64,000 nucleotides of DNA, from positions 38,939,503-39,003,502 of the forward strand of contig CP136065.1 in NCBI GenBank assembly GCA_032622095.1. Direction: 5' to 3'. Position numbers and translations under genes: made by a program. Below the pieces are notes generated by a model. The model was given only the letters and a program-made list of their open reading frames with translations. It was not told the DNA's origin and did no database searches. Positions within the stretch are counted from its first letter, which is position 1; each line of letters opens with the position of its first letter. This document shows positions 34,066-44,404 of this stretch, in pieces. Source of the stretch: Siphonodentalium dalli. Taxonomy: Eukaryota > Mollusca > Scaphopoda > Gadilida > Siphonodentaliidae.

Positions 34066-35037
34066 TTAACAAAATTGTGTGTGGAATTTTTCGATGGGAT
34101 TTTCCTTGCGACTTTCTGAATAGTCACCCCATATTTCAGATCCATAAGTCAATATCGGTTTTACACAAGAATCAAAAAGTTTGCACGTGACATCAATGGG
34201 TGCCGAGTCGTCACATGTTCTTTGTAGTGAAAAATGAGCTCTCGATGCTCTAATCTTTAAATCGTTTAATGCATGTGAGAAAGTGCCAGACGCCGCTAGT
34301 TTCAACCCAAGATATGTATATTGTTGTGTCGTTTCCAACGTATAAGTACCAATTTGAAAAGGATTGTGTTTTAGTTTTTTTCCACTTTTGTTAAAAATCA
34401 ATATTTTGGTCTTATTTTTGTTCACAGTTAGTTTCCACCGCGTACAAAAAATGTTCAGTTGAGTCAACATTGTTTGCAAGCCGTCTTGTGACTCCGAAGT
34501 TAATACGAGATCGTCAGCGTACATTACACACGGTACTTTAAAATTATCTATGCAAGGTGCATGCATGTCGTCGGCCATTAGTTCTTCTGCTAGACCATCT
34601 ACGAAAATATTGAATAATAAAGGGCTAAGGTTATTTCCTTGCATTAAGCCGATTTGGCTGTTTATGGGTGCAGTAAGAGAATTTCCATTGATTTTTAACC
34701 TTGAAGAATAACTGGTTATTATTTCTTTCAAGCACATATAGATGTTTCCCCCAATTCCTAGATTTAATAGTTTATATAATAATCCTTCTCGCCAGACACT
34801 GTCGAATGCCTTTTTGAAGTCCACAAAGCATGTGTATAATTTTTTTCCATCATTTATACGTTTTTCAATTAAACATTTTAAAATAAATAAATTGTCTGTG
34901 GTCCTGTAATTCTTTCTGAAGCCACACTGATATTCGGAAGGAACCTCCATTTCGTTTAAGTATTCGTCTAGACGCACAAGAAGAATGCTGGCATACATTT
35001 TCCCAAGAACACTAGTTAATGTCAGAACACTAGTTAA
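34066..35037 (-). pseudogene. LINE reverse transcriptase core, 5'-truncated
   Basis: The frame opens in the RT fingers (TSVLGKMYASILLVRLDEYL), then QCGFRKNYRTTDNLF, motif A CFVDFKKAFDSVWR with its catalytic Asp, motif B GLMQGNNLSPLLFNIFVDGL, motif C MYADDLVL with the two catalytic Asps, then NKNKTKILIF and TYLGLKLAASGTF. Motif B has Asn where most LINEs have Asp (QGDxLSP). No endonuclease is present because the element is 5'-truncated. The first ~15 codons of the open frame (MTFYSIM...) come from the flanking satellite. Upstream-end homology and the YADD box are unambiguous; clade assignment (CR1/L2/Jockey-type) is inference. Confidence 0.92.
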
Positions 35038-35145
35038 TGCATGGTATCCCTCATGGTTAATCATAATCATAATGGAATAAAATGTCATATGATAAATATA
35101 AAATTATGTATAGAGATGAATGGCATCCCTCGTGGATAATATGCC
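35038..35145. repeat. 79-bp satellite, right block
   Basis: GCATGGTATCCCTCATGG and one further monomer continue the array interrupted at 33130. Confidence 0.9.
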
Positions 35146-35725
35146 TATATATGGTCACAACATGGACATCAAATACTCTCAGTTAAGACATCGTTAGGGA
35201 CGTGGCTATGCGGTCTACGTTGGTCGGGGACAGCATGTAATTCCCAACTACACACACAGTCTACAAATTTCGGAAATGTCATTTGTACTGGAACTTTTCA
35301 ACTAATGGTTGGAACATTTCAAGCGATTATTGCCCCGTGTCTAGTACTTTCATTTCCGTGATTCATTTTGCGAACGACAACAGTTCATGTTGAATTCAGA
35401 GATATTCGTCAACAACATTACTAATGGTTCTATTCAACGCAAGATATAAGTCTCCTTAAACGTATATTTGTAAAAAAGTATATGACTGAACTTTAACCTT
35501 CAGAAAGTTGCGGTAGAATACGGTACAGTCATGATATAATGGTGATCTGGTATTGACATGCAGTACTTAGAAACTATATCAAAAGGATGTTTTTCAATTA
35601 TCATTACTATATTGTGCGTCGATGTACAATTGGGAGTTATGTTTTTTTTCTAACGCATGTGTTATTGTTTAGAATAGAGCATGATACTAAACGTCTTTTT
35701 GAATTATCTCATGCATGTGCATGCA
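35146..35725. other. Unassigned DNA between satellite and gene remnant
   Basis: No gene or known repeat is seen. Confidence 0.35.
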
Positions 35726-35730
35726 TTAAA

Positions 35731-35897
35731 TGGTTGACGCATATTCCGACGGGTCAGGTTACTGGTATTACTAAGCGACTATGTTCCATCACTTGATAAC
35801 TGCAGTTGTACAGACGTAAACGTTGGCTCCAAACACACATGTATCCGCCGGATTAGACCCACCACACGGTATCGTTCTGAGATGTGTCGCCAGACCC
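35731..35897 (-). pseudogene. TRIM-NHL paralogue remnant
   Basis: About 165 bp correspond to the last NHL repeats of the neighbouring gene (compare 36010-36195) and more closely to gene 2 (60310-60490): GTAAACGTTGGCTCCAAACA and ATTAGACCCACCACACGGTA are shared with gene 2. About 15 bp (the GTCCGTCACGG block) are deleted, and there is no continuation upstream, so it is a truncated third gene copy. Confidence 0.85.
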
Positions 35898-35940
35898 TGT
35901 GACTTTCCGTCTAATGTATACGGGAAGTTCGCTCGACATG

Positions 35941-37434
35941 TTACAGCTGACCCACGAATGATGTGATAGAGTCATCCACCCCATTTGAAACCATGAAACA
36001 CATCCTGGTAGGGTTGACGCAAATTCCGACGGGTTTGGTTACTGATATTACTGAGCGACTACGTTGTCCGTCACGGCTCAGTTCCATCACTTGATTACTG
36101 CCGTTGTTGCAGACGTAAATGTTGCCCCCAAACACACACAGGCCCATCGGACCAAACCCGCCACACGATATCGTTTTGACACGTGCCGTGAGATCCGGAG
36201 ACAACACCACCACCTGATCTGCTGTATAATCCGTCACAAACACGACGTCGGCATTCTGTGATGCAGCCACGCCCCATGGCTTATTGAAGACGTGTGGCGA
36301 CTGAGCAATGACGTCACCATTGGTTGTTAGTGCACGCACGCAACTATCATTGTAACATGCAACGACTAATTTGTCACCGACAGATCCGATACCTGCACAT
36401 CCTCCGGATACAAGAAACGATGATTGTTGACTGAGATCTGAGACTCGAAACACCGATATCATTTTTTTATTTTGATGCGTTACGTAGATGAGACCATTCA
36501 GATGACAAATGCCAGCCGGTTGGGAAGGGAACGTGAGCGCAACAGACTTTGTGGTTTTACCGCTTTGAGTTACCAAAAGGAGCTTGTACGGATAGCAAGA
36601 TGCAATAATCATATCAGACGTCGGCTTTTTGTTCTGGAACGCCATAACCGAGTGAGTTCCACCACCAGAAAATTTGAATTCCTTTACTAATTGAATGATG
36701 GGCTTCTGACAAACACCAATATTACAAAAATCCTCCAAAATATTCGTTATAGAATCCAAATTTTCTTTATTGGTGACGGCCTCGTAATCGATCATTGATA
36801 TGTTTTCGAAATTAATCAGCATGCTTTTTGAATTTGATATAGCCTGGTGGAGCTTCAGAGAGCGATCGTTCTGGGATTTGGCCCTTTGTGCAGCAGATAC
36901 TTGAGAAGTAGCCCGTGATTCGACAGGAACGCCCTCTCCTCCCGGGTTTATTGCCGCCCCTTCGCATGAATGTGATTCCGCCTCTTTTTCTGGTAACAGT
37001 TCTACCTGTCTCTCTTTCTTCAGTTCGGACAGAACGTTTACTATCTTATCCACGCACTTTGCTGCCATCTTGTGCTTTGACATTGCATCTCTAACGCGAT
37101 TGAGCGTTTTCTGCTCGCAATCATCAACGATCCGTCGAATCTCAGAAAATAAATTCTGTACCTCCGTCATCATATCCTTCTCTCTTCCGTCCTGTCTTGT
37201 TAACCAACCGGGAACAGATTCCTGTCGCTCTTTTGCTTCTGATATTAATTTATCAACACTCGTATCGTATTCTTTGATATCCGCTTCCATTTTTGCTATC
37301 GCCTTCAACAGTTTTTCTGTTTCACATTTTGGATATGCGACTGAATGACACGAGAAACAGCATGGTGTGGAGTGGGTGGCACAGAATGAGTTAATAGGTT
37401 GGGAGTGCAGCTCACAAAACTCGGCGGTGGACAT
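35941..37434 (-). CDS. B-box / coiled-coil / NHL protein (TRIM2/3/71-like), gene 1
   Basis: 497 residues from the ATG that reads MSTAEFCELHSQ. Residues ~6-36 are a B-box type 2 zinc finger (CELH...C-x2-H...C-x2-CHS...C). Residues ~40-150 are helical with heptads (coiled coil, for example KAIAKMEADIKEYDTSVDKL). A linker follows, with a repeated EKEAESHSCEG/NPGGEG phrase. Residues ~245-497 are NHL-type beta-propeller strands (GICHLNGLIYVTHQ, PWGVAASQNADVVFVTDY, PMGLCVFGGNIYVCNN, PVGICVNPTRMCFMVSNG). The RING domain of full TRIM proteins is not present on this exon. Known relatives act as RNA- or protein-binding scaffolds and ubiquitin ligases; without a RING this one may lack ligase activity. 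The upstream open frame (23 codons) crosses a splice acceptor and is not conserved in frame in gene 2, so the internal ATG was chosen. It is intact and is a paralogue of 60221-61696. Confidence 0.88.
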   Translation of the reverse strand: MSTAEFCELHSQPINSFCATHSTPCCFSCHSVAYPKCETEKLLKAIAKMEADIKEYDTSVDKLISEAKERQESVPGWLTRQDGREKDMMTEVQNLFSEIRRIVDDCEQKTLNRVRDAMSKHKMAAKCVDKIVNVLSELKKERQVELLPEKEAESHSCEGAAINPGGEGVPVESRATSQVSAAQRAKSQNDRSLKLHQAISNSKSMLINFENISMIDYEAVTNKENLDSITNILEDFCNIGVCQKPIIQLVKEFKFSGGGTHSVMAFQNKKPTSDMIIASCYPYKLLLVTQSGKTTKSVALTFPSQPAGICHLNGLIYVTHQNKKMISVFRVSDLSQQSSFLVSGGCAGIGSVGDKLVVACYNDSCVRALTTNGDVIAQSPHVFNKPWGVAASQNADVVFVTDYTADQVVVLSPDLTARVKTISCGGFGPMGLCVFGGNIYVCNNGSNQVMELSRDGQRSRSVISVTKPVGICVNPTRMCFMVSNGVDDSITSFVGQL

Positions 37435-37445
37435 TATGGACTTTC

Positions 37446-37448
37446 CTG
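37446..37448 (-). other. 3' splice site of TRIM-NHL gene 1
   Basis: On the minus strand TTTTATTTTTCAG precedes GAAAGTCCATAATGTCC, putting the acceptor 11 bp before the start codon. The same pyrimidine tract and CAG are conserved in gene 2. It implies a 5' UTR exon, or an upstream coding exon, at higher coordinates that I cannot place. Confidence 0.75.
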
Positions 37449-37621
37449 AAAAATAAAATTGCTCTATCATTAAGCTCTTGTCACCAGCTACCAATTCACA
37501 CACAATGACAAATTCTTATCTATTCGAATATTCTTTATGCATGCCCACTGCAAAAGATAGCAACGCTAGCGTCTATAGTTATGATATGTGCATGTTTTAA
37601 ATATAGACCTGACATATTTAA

Positions 37622-38250
37622 TACTAGCAGGTTAGCCCGCCACTGGCGGCATTGGTCCCATGGATTTGGTCGATCCATTTATTTTTGTTTTTCAAGGTAA
37701 ACCCGTACAGACACGCCGACAGCATGCTATCATATAAGCCGAAACAAATATTCCCCGTCCCGAGTTTAACAATCATTACAAATTTCACGTCGCTGCCACC
37801 GCTGGCTACCGAGATATCGCCCAATGTCATTTTTGGGTATCCGTTTCAAGGTCAAGGTCACCTCGGGCGCACAAACTGACCCGACGAAAATCTCCCCGTC
37901 CCTTGGAACCCCTAAGTACGAAATTTCGTCTCGATATCTCCCCAGTTTCCGAGACGGTCAAATGCCGTATATATTTTCACTAAAGTAGATAAACGCTCTT
38001 TAATAGCGACGCCTCATAGACAAACGCTCATTAATTATCACGCGATTAACCCATCAATCGCCATTACGGTGGTAGTTGAAGGGCGAAGGAGTGTTCGCAC
38101 GGGCTCGCGAATGGTCCGAATGCACTGCCTGTGCAGTTTTACCTTTACACAGCAAGTTTGGGTTCAATCTGACCAGCAGTTCTCGAGTCTATAGCGTACA
38201 TATATACAATATACGGAAGTCTCAAAATATATAGTAGATTTGTCGGCATG
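37622..38250 (+). mobile_element. CCCGACTTCG-type interspersed element, diverged long copy
   Basis: It starts ACTAGCAGGTTAGCCCGCC, has internal TTTCAAGGTCAAGGTCACCT and GTTCGCACGGGCTCGCGAAT blocks, and ends AAGTCTCAAAATATATAGTA, the same terminus as the 14030 copy. It lies about 190 bp upstream of the first-exon acceptor of TRIM-NHL gene 1, probably inside its intron. Confidence 0.6.
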
Positions 38251-38259
38251 AGTTATTAA

Positions 38260-38795
38260 AGTGGGATATCGTTCTCCTCTAATGAATGTATGGTGACACA
38301 GTTTCGCATGTTAACATGAAACTGGACTAATGTTGCACCGGGACATCACATTCTAGCGGCCTATTCATTTTCCTGGACAAGAGCAGGGGTTGTGTTGGGA
38401 ATTTGATCTAGATTCACCAACTGCAAGACAGAGTTAAGTCCCCACGCTACGCCGATCTGACCATTCCCACCACGTATACATAATGTAAGGAAATTTTACA
38501 TCTTTTATTTGACTTTTGTCGGTTACAATTCAGTTTGCATTATATATTCCGAGAAGCTGATCTGTCCATATTTATTTGGAAATTGGCCGGCTCAAATTAA
38601 ACTTAATTGTAATCGACAGCAGTCTTGAATAAAACAGTACAGAACTGTGCCTTGCAGTTCGTTGGATTTAGGAACATGGCTTAAAGGGGCACTTTGATTA
38701 TTGCGATATAACCAAGAAGCGGGCCCCGTTGGTTCAGAGTGCCCGGATGAAGATAATTAATCGAGTGTGCTTCTCGCAGTACGAGCTAACTGCAT
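38260..38795. other. Unassigned DNA
   Basis: No gene or repeat is recognised. It could hold the missing 5' exon of TRIM-NHL gene 1. Confidence 0.3.
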
Positions 38796-38797
38796 GG

Positions 38798-38920
38798 CCT
38801 CCTATAGCCTGATACCGGAGTACGATGCGTATGTCTCTTGGGAAAGCAGACGAAATTCCTAAACGATGTACATCTGTTAGGAATTTCGTCGGCTTTTCAA
38901 AGAGACAGGCTATTTGGCCA
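38798..38920. repeat. Hairpin with ~30-bp arms
   Basis: GTCTCTTGGGAAAGCAGACG plus AAATTCCTAA (38833-38862) pairs with TTAGGAATTTCGTCGGCT and AAAGAGAC (38877-38906). Weaker outer pairing GGCCTCCTATAGCCTG / CAGGCTATTTGGCC extends it. It is probably a small MITE. Confidence 0.75.
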
Positions 38921-39385
38921 TGCGTTTGTCACAACAGACCTGTTTCTTGCGTGCATGCATAATTCGTGTTTTATTGATAGTAATGATGAAAAGAGTAATG
39001 GCTTGTATTAATCGAATAATATAAATGAAGTTAGTTTGCCGCATCGTAATCAGGATGGACTTTATTTTACCTGCAGCTACGGACTGTTCATTCTTGAAAG
39101 TGCAGCCTATACTCGTATAGTAAAACTCGAAATTATGCTTTCAAGATTCATATCAAGGCGACGTCCAGACGCGGGATGTTGGTCAGTTTCTGTGCCGAGG
39201 TTAGGGACGTACATTAGCGATGGCGGGGTTGTTGACGGGGTGTCACGCGTGCAAATATATACATGTAGTGACATTAGCACTAACCTTTACTAATAAAAAT
39301 AAATTGAGTTCGTGTGTCTGTCCGGAAAAAGGCGACAAAACGACTTAACCCCTCTGAAAATGTGGTCATAGGGTCATATCATACA
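38921..39385. other. Unassigned DNA
   Basis: Contains a TTCGTGTGTCTGTCCGG phrase similar to the end of the CCCGACTTCG elements (39308-39330). Nothing else is seen. Confidence 0.35.
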
Positions 39386-39390
39386 CGTAA

Positions 39391-40441
39391 CCCGGGGATT
39401 AAGGGCGCTAATAATGTTTATGACTTTGGCTATATATAGGCGATCAAACGGAGTGGCAGATCGGCAGATTAAAAAAAAAATCGAAATGTTTTTGAATTTG
39501 GGAATAGATTTTTACAATTTGTTTTGCTTAATCCTATTTTATGGATGTTAGTGTTGAAGACTATTATAATATTTAAGGAAGGGGCAGTCCTGTCAACAAA
39601 TTTGGTATTTTGAAAAAAAATTGATTTTGAAGCCATTTTCACCAAGCTTGGTGTTATTTCTTTAAAATGGGGAATTTGACCCTAAAAATAATATAATAAA
39701 AAAAATTCCCGGACCCCTGTGTCTTATATATATGTACTTTTAGTATTATGACCAATTTGTGCCAGGGGCCAGTGGTAGTACTATTCATGTGTGTTTCCGA
39801 ATACGTTGTTCGAATAAATAGGATTATCATTATTTGTGGCTGAGACATGAGAAGCTGCATAATTTGATAAATAAAACGCTATTTCAGAATGCATTTTAGC
39901 TCAAGCTGCTGAACATGAAAATTCAAGTTGAGATATTGCCAATTTTCCATGGGTTGGTATCCATCGCCAGTGGTTTCCGAACACAAGTACGTCCGTCGAC
40001 AATTTCCATTGGCATAGGCTACAGGTTGTAACTTTGGTCGGATCATTATGAGACTGTTGGAATTGGTAACATATAGATTGGGAACGAGTCATTTTGTGGG
40101 CCAGTCGGCAAAAACATGCATCATATATCTCAAATTTCAATCTATATAGTATACGGGCTAGATTCCGCCATGCACCGAAAGCGTCAAAATGTGCGATATT
40201 AGCGCATGTTTCGGCGCGCCGAAAGCGACAAAACGTGCGCCGTAACGACGCACATTTTGTCGCTTTCGGCGCGTTACTAATGGCGCACTTTTTGTCGCTT
40301 TCTGCGCGTCGAAACATGCGTTAATATCGCACATTTTGTCGTTTTCGGTGGCGGCATCTAGCCCGTATACTATATATAGATTGAAATTTGAGATATATGT
40401 TTCCTAATGTTCCTAATAGTATTCCACACCAATGATATTCC
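39391..40441. repeat. Tandem segmental duplication, unit 1
   Basis: From CCCGGGGATTAAGGGCGCT to AATGATATTC, repeated as 40442-41296 at an offset of ~1,053 bp (about 1,002 bp further in, after a 51-bp deletion in unit 2). Long stretches such as 39885-40160 and 40887-41160 are almost identical, so the duplication is recent. Confidence 0.92.
40122..40399. mobile_element. 278-bp palindrome / foldback MITE
   Basis: CATATATCTCAAATTTCAAT and its inverse ATTGAAATTTGAGATATATG form the ends. The inside pairs too, with GTATACGGGCTAGATTCCGC against GGCATCTAGCCCGTATAC and repeated GCGACAAAA/TTTTGTCGC modules around GGCGCGCC. Only one end and part of the centre survive in unit 2 (41120-41250). Confidence 0.85.
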
Positions 40442-41296
40442 AACCCGGGGATTAAGGGCGCTGATAATGTTTATAACTGTTGCTATATATAGGCGATCAA
40501 ACGGACGGGCAGATCGGCAGATTATTAAAAAATCGATCAATTTTTGGCCGGAATTTGGGAATGGATTTTTAAAACTTGTTTTGCTTTATCCCATTTTATG
40601 GATGTTAGTTTTAAAGACTATTATACTATTTAAGGAAGGGGCAGTCCTGTCAACACATTTGGTATTTTGAAAAAATTGTGATTTTGAAGCCATTTTCACC
40701 AAGCTTGGTGTTATTTCTTTAAAGTGGGGAATGTGACCCTAAAAATAATATAATAAAAAAAATTCCCGGACCCCTGTGTCTTATATATATGTGTGTTTCC
40801 GAATACGTTGTTCGAATAAATAGGATTATCATTATTTGTGGCTGAGACATGAGAAGCTGCATAATTTGATAAATAAAACGCTATTTCAGAATGCATTTTA
40901 GCTCAAGCTGCTGAACATGAAAATTCAAGTTGAGATATTGCCAATTTTCCATGGGTTGGTATCCATCGCCAGTGGTTTCCGAACACAAGTACGTCCGTCG
41001 ACAATTTCCATTGGCATAGGCTACAGGTTGTAACTTTGGTCGGATCATTATGAGACTGTTGGAATTGGTAACATATAGATTGGGAACGAGTCATTTTGTG
41101 GGCCAGTCGGCAAAAACATGCATCATATATCTCAAATTTCAATCTATATAGTATACGGTCTAGATTCCGCCATGCACCGTAACGACGCACATTTGTCGCT
41201 TTCGGCGCGTTGGCACACTTTTTGTCGCTTTCGGCGCGCACCGTAAGCGCCATTAGGAAGTGGCCATAATAGTATTCCATACAATTGATATTCTAA
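40442..41296. repeat. Tandem segmental duplication, unit 2
   Basis: Second copy of 39391-40441. It lacks the 51 bp around 39735-39786 and most of the palindrome's right half. Confidence 0.92.
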
Positions 41297-41429
41297 TGCA
41301 ATTATTATGCTGATCGCCTCATCATTCTTTGTGTCTGGCGAATTACAATTCATGCTAATGGCAGACATTTGTATATGGCGCTATCACAACGATCATGACA
41401 TTTGGAACTTATTCCCTTCCCTATATATA

Positions 41430-41700
41430 TATTCCTTATTTTCAAAAATGTCGCTTTCGGCTGACTTGACGGCATGGGTGTGTGGCCCGCCCCAAATACC
41501 ACATAGAAACACCCCGACCTCCACCCATCACCCCCCGCGGGTGGTACCACCCCGAGGGGTGAAAATTGGGTATGGACCATTTTCGAGAATGGTAAGGATT
41601 TCGACCGATTTAACGGAATGTGTGGGTGGCCCGCCCTAAATACCACCTAAAAACACTCCTAGCCACCACGTATCACCCCCGGGTGGTAGGCCTACCTCCC
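41430..41700. repeat. ~143-bp tandem repeat, two copies
   Basis: ATGGGTGTGTGGCCCGCCCC (41472) and ATGTGTGGGTGGCCCGCCCT (41617) begin matching segments, each ending in CACCC..CGGGTGGTA. Confidence 0.8.
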
Positions 41701-41720
41701 AACCCAAAACATATAATATA

Positions 41721-42967
41721 TGGGAGGCCAAATTCACATTTAATAATGAATTGCCATTACGCTTAAGCGTAATTAATTACGCTTAATTGCGCTTAAGCGC
41801 AATCAATTGCGCTTAAGCGAAATTGTGACTACTATCTAACCTACCCATAAACTATTAGCATGACCTGGTGTATCACCTAGCAACACAAGATGAGCATTGG
41901 GCTAATTTTGACCTGTACTCAACAGTCAAACTGTGGGTATGTGTTCAACAAGGAGAATCCCCTAATTACATATTATCAGCATCCCTCTATCCAAAGAATT
42001 GATGTCGCCTTCCCGGAACTCTAGGAATGTTTTGTATGATGTTTTTAATGTATTTTTGCACAGATTTTAGCCTTTACTATGGTAATATCCTATACATGCA
42101 TGCTGTGTCACTGCATGAGGGCTTTCTTACCTCATACAGTAATGCTCTATTTAATCGACTTCTTAACCACAGCAGAATTATGGGTAACTTTTCAGGATTT
42201 AGTCGGAAATATGGCTTGTTGCCATTCATCGAAAAGCTCTCGAGAGCTTTCCGATGAATGGCAACAAGCCATATTTCCGACTAAATCCTGAAAAGTTATC
42301 CATAATTCTGCTGTGGTTAAGGAGTCGATTAATTAGAGCATTAATGTATGGTTTACTTATTGACTTAAATCAGGGGGAAAAAACTCTATTTTCATATTAT
42401 CAGCATCCCTGCAGCTGATCCCTGTCCAAAAAATGGTGTGTAATTACTGGAGCTTTGATGTCTCAGTCCTGAAGCTCTAGTTTTTCTTATTAAATCAGCA
42501 GCTCTTGCACAAATCTATAGTATTTCCATGATCATATAGTGTGAATGTGGTGTCACCGAGGGCTTGCTTCCCTCATATGGTGTGCCTGTATACTCGAAAA
42601 ATTTAGAAAATCAATGTCGCCCCGACTAATACAGAAAGTAATGCTATTGCAAGTAGCCCCAACTAATATATACCGAAGATAATATAATGCTATCACGAAT
42701 CGCTCCAACTAAAACAGAAGGTGAGACTATTGCGAGTCAGCCATTTTGATAAAGAAGTTGGGCTAGCTCCCTACCCATCCAAACCAATGAAACCAAGAAG
42801 TGACATGTCAATAGGAGTTAATGCTAAGTTATGGAGAAACCTATTTATTCACCAGGGGTGTTTTGTTACATATAACCATGAATTGCGCTTAAGCGCAAAT
42901 AATTACGCTTAAGCGCAATGATTGCGCTTAAGCGCAATTGATTATTAAATGTGAATTTGGCCTCCCA
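41721..42967. mobile_element. TIR element with CTTAAG subterminal palindromes
   Basis: The ends TGGGAGGCCAAATTCACATT and its inverse (right terminus GGCCTCCCA at 42967) are followed on both sides by AATAAT and clusters of the 16-bp palindromes TTGCGCTTAAGCGCAA and TTACGCTTAAGCGTAA (41755-41825 and 42885-42945). The 1.05-kb interior has no transposase and contains the hairpin MITE at 42135-42350. Confidence 0.8.
42135..42350. mobile_element. 216-bp hairpin MITE (family F), copy 1
   Basis: An almost perfect palindrome: CATACAGTAATGCTC pairs with GAGCATTAATGTATG, and the arms run on for ~105 bp through AATCGACT, CCACAGCAGAATTATGG and CAACAAGCCATATTTCC to a CTCGAG centre. TACAGTAATGC termini flanked by TA suggest Tc1/mariner-type insertion. 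Confidence 0.9.
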
Positions 42968-42987
42968 TAATAATAGCTTACTAGAGA

Positions 42988-43026
42988 CTGGGACTCATAT
43001 AATATATAATAATATATTAGTCCCAG
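42988..43026. repeat. Small hairpin, copy 1
   Basis: CTGGGACTCATATAATATAT pairs with TATATTAGTCCCAG, followed by CTACATGTAG. A sister hairpin is at 44364-44400. Confidence 0.7.
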
Positions 43027-43084
43027 CTACATGTAGGTAGAAATGTGAACAGTAGACATCCTGAGATACAAACAATATATATTA

Positions 43085-43400
43085 TTGATTGTTTGATTTT
43101 CCAACCAGTATTTAGTGGGGGAATGTGTTGTTTTTAGACCAACAGCAGTATATTCTTCTACTTTTGGTCCAAAGTTTGGTCGGAATGGCTATCGGTTGAA
43201 CAATTTAGGTTTAGAGGGTGTCAGGTTGGACATTTCAGTTGGAAATGTTTGAGGTACCATTTGGAAAATTCAACTGGGGGGGGGGGGTGCAAAGTAGTAT
43301 TTCAAGAACATTTGACTTTGGTCTGGTTCAATTTTGAAAATGTCAAGGTGGACAAACCCAAGTTTCCCAACCACCCACCAATGGGGACCATCTACATGTA
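43085..43400 (+). repeat. Dispersed repeat family H, copy 2
   Basis: It shares TTTCCAACCAGTATTTA, GTTTTTAGACCAACA and CAGTTGGAAATGTTTGA with 18900-19250. A G-run interrupts the right part. Confidence 0.55.
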
Positions 43401-43783
43401 GCCACCTCCCCGGTTATAAGGTATAAGACACATTGGCTACATGGATGCGACTAGAGATCTCCATTGTGGGAGGGGGGGGGGTCTCCAACGATAACTTACT
43501 ATTATTATCACAGCTCCCAGTTAGTGGCCAAGACATAAATGCTATTCTCTCCATTCAATTATTTACCAGATCGACATACTTCTAAGTTAGGAATGAAATA
43601 GACAAGACAAGAGAAAAATGTAATCCTGTCCATTTTGGTCAATACATGTAGGGATTGTAGGCGATCACTACCATAAATATGGTAATATAATTTTTTGCCT
43701 CAAGGCGACATATCATATTTCTGAATGCCATGCTACATGTAATTAAATATGAAATGTTCCAGATACCATAAAATCTCTTACAG

Positions 43784-44326
43784 GTACCGGTACTTAATCC
43801 GATCAGAGGGTCCCCATATAATCACATTCCAACAACAACATTTTTTGAAATGACGCTTCAGTTTTCAGAATCTAATAATTGCCCAAAAATAATGAAAAGC
43901 ACCATCAACTATAGTATAAAATTGCACAAAACCTGTTATTTATCAACATTATGTTCAACGAAATTTACCGGTTTGTCAAATATCTGACACAAAAAGCCAC
44001 TTGATTTTAGAGTTATCCATCTTTGCCCGCAATTTGGTCAATGAAATTCTTCTCGATGACTTTCTATTTTGCCGGTTTGTCAAATATCTGACACAAAAAG
44101 CCACTTGATTTTAGAGTTATCCATCTTTGCCCGCAATTTGGTCAATGAAATTCTTCTCGTTGACTGTCTATTGGGCCACTTAAATTAAAATAATAGATTT
44201 ATAACATCGATATCTGATCACTCTGAGCTGTGGTGGGTGGGTTCCTCGACTCGAATCAAATATTTTTTACCCCCGAAGTCAAGGAAATAGTAATTTGCGA
44301 CCGTTAATTCGGATTGAGTACCTTTA
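43784..44326. mobile_element. TTAA MITE family A, longest copy
   Basis: The left end GTACTTAATCCGATCAGA is mirrored by the right end TCGGATTGAGTACCTTTAA. A ~104-bp internal segment with AAGCCACTTGATTTTAGAGT is duplicated in tandem (about 43968-44071 and 44072-44175). The right third carries CTCGACTCGAATCAAATA. There is no coding capacity. Confidence 0.78.
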
Positions 44327-44363
44327 AGATCTAACAGCAACCATATCTCAACCCCACTACAAT

Positions 44364-44400
44364 CTGGGACTAATATATGTTATACATGTATTAGTCCCAG
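44364..44400. repeat. Small hairpin, copy 2
   Basis: CTGGGACTAATATAT pairs with ATGTATTAGTCCCAG and is followed by CTACA as in copy 1. Confidence 0.7.
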
Positions 44401-44404
44401 CTAC

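Larger units (their letters stand above)
33131..35037 (-). mobile_element. 5'-truncated LINE inserted in satellite
   Basis: On the minus strand: RT core, C-terminal domain, short 3' UTR (CGCAATAAAGTA) and a tail of ATCT repeats (33131-33160 on the plus strand as GATA). Satellite DNA abuts both ends. At the 5' junction CTAGTTAATG occurs twice, 18 bp apart (about 35012-35040), a short duplication of the kind produced during template jumping or end joining at LINE 5' junctions. Confidence 0.9.

Noticed and set aside
37435-37503. N-terminal extension of TRIM-NHL gene 1 (23 codons)
   Set aside because: It reads across a clear splice acceptor, and the matching stretch in gene 2 is in a different frame.
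40094-40324. Frames over the 278-bp palindrome
   Set aside because: Arg/His-rich translations of inverted modules on both strands; not a gene.
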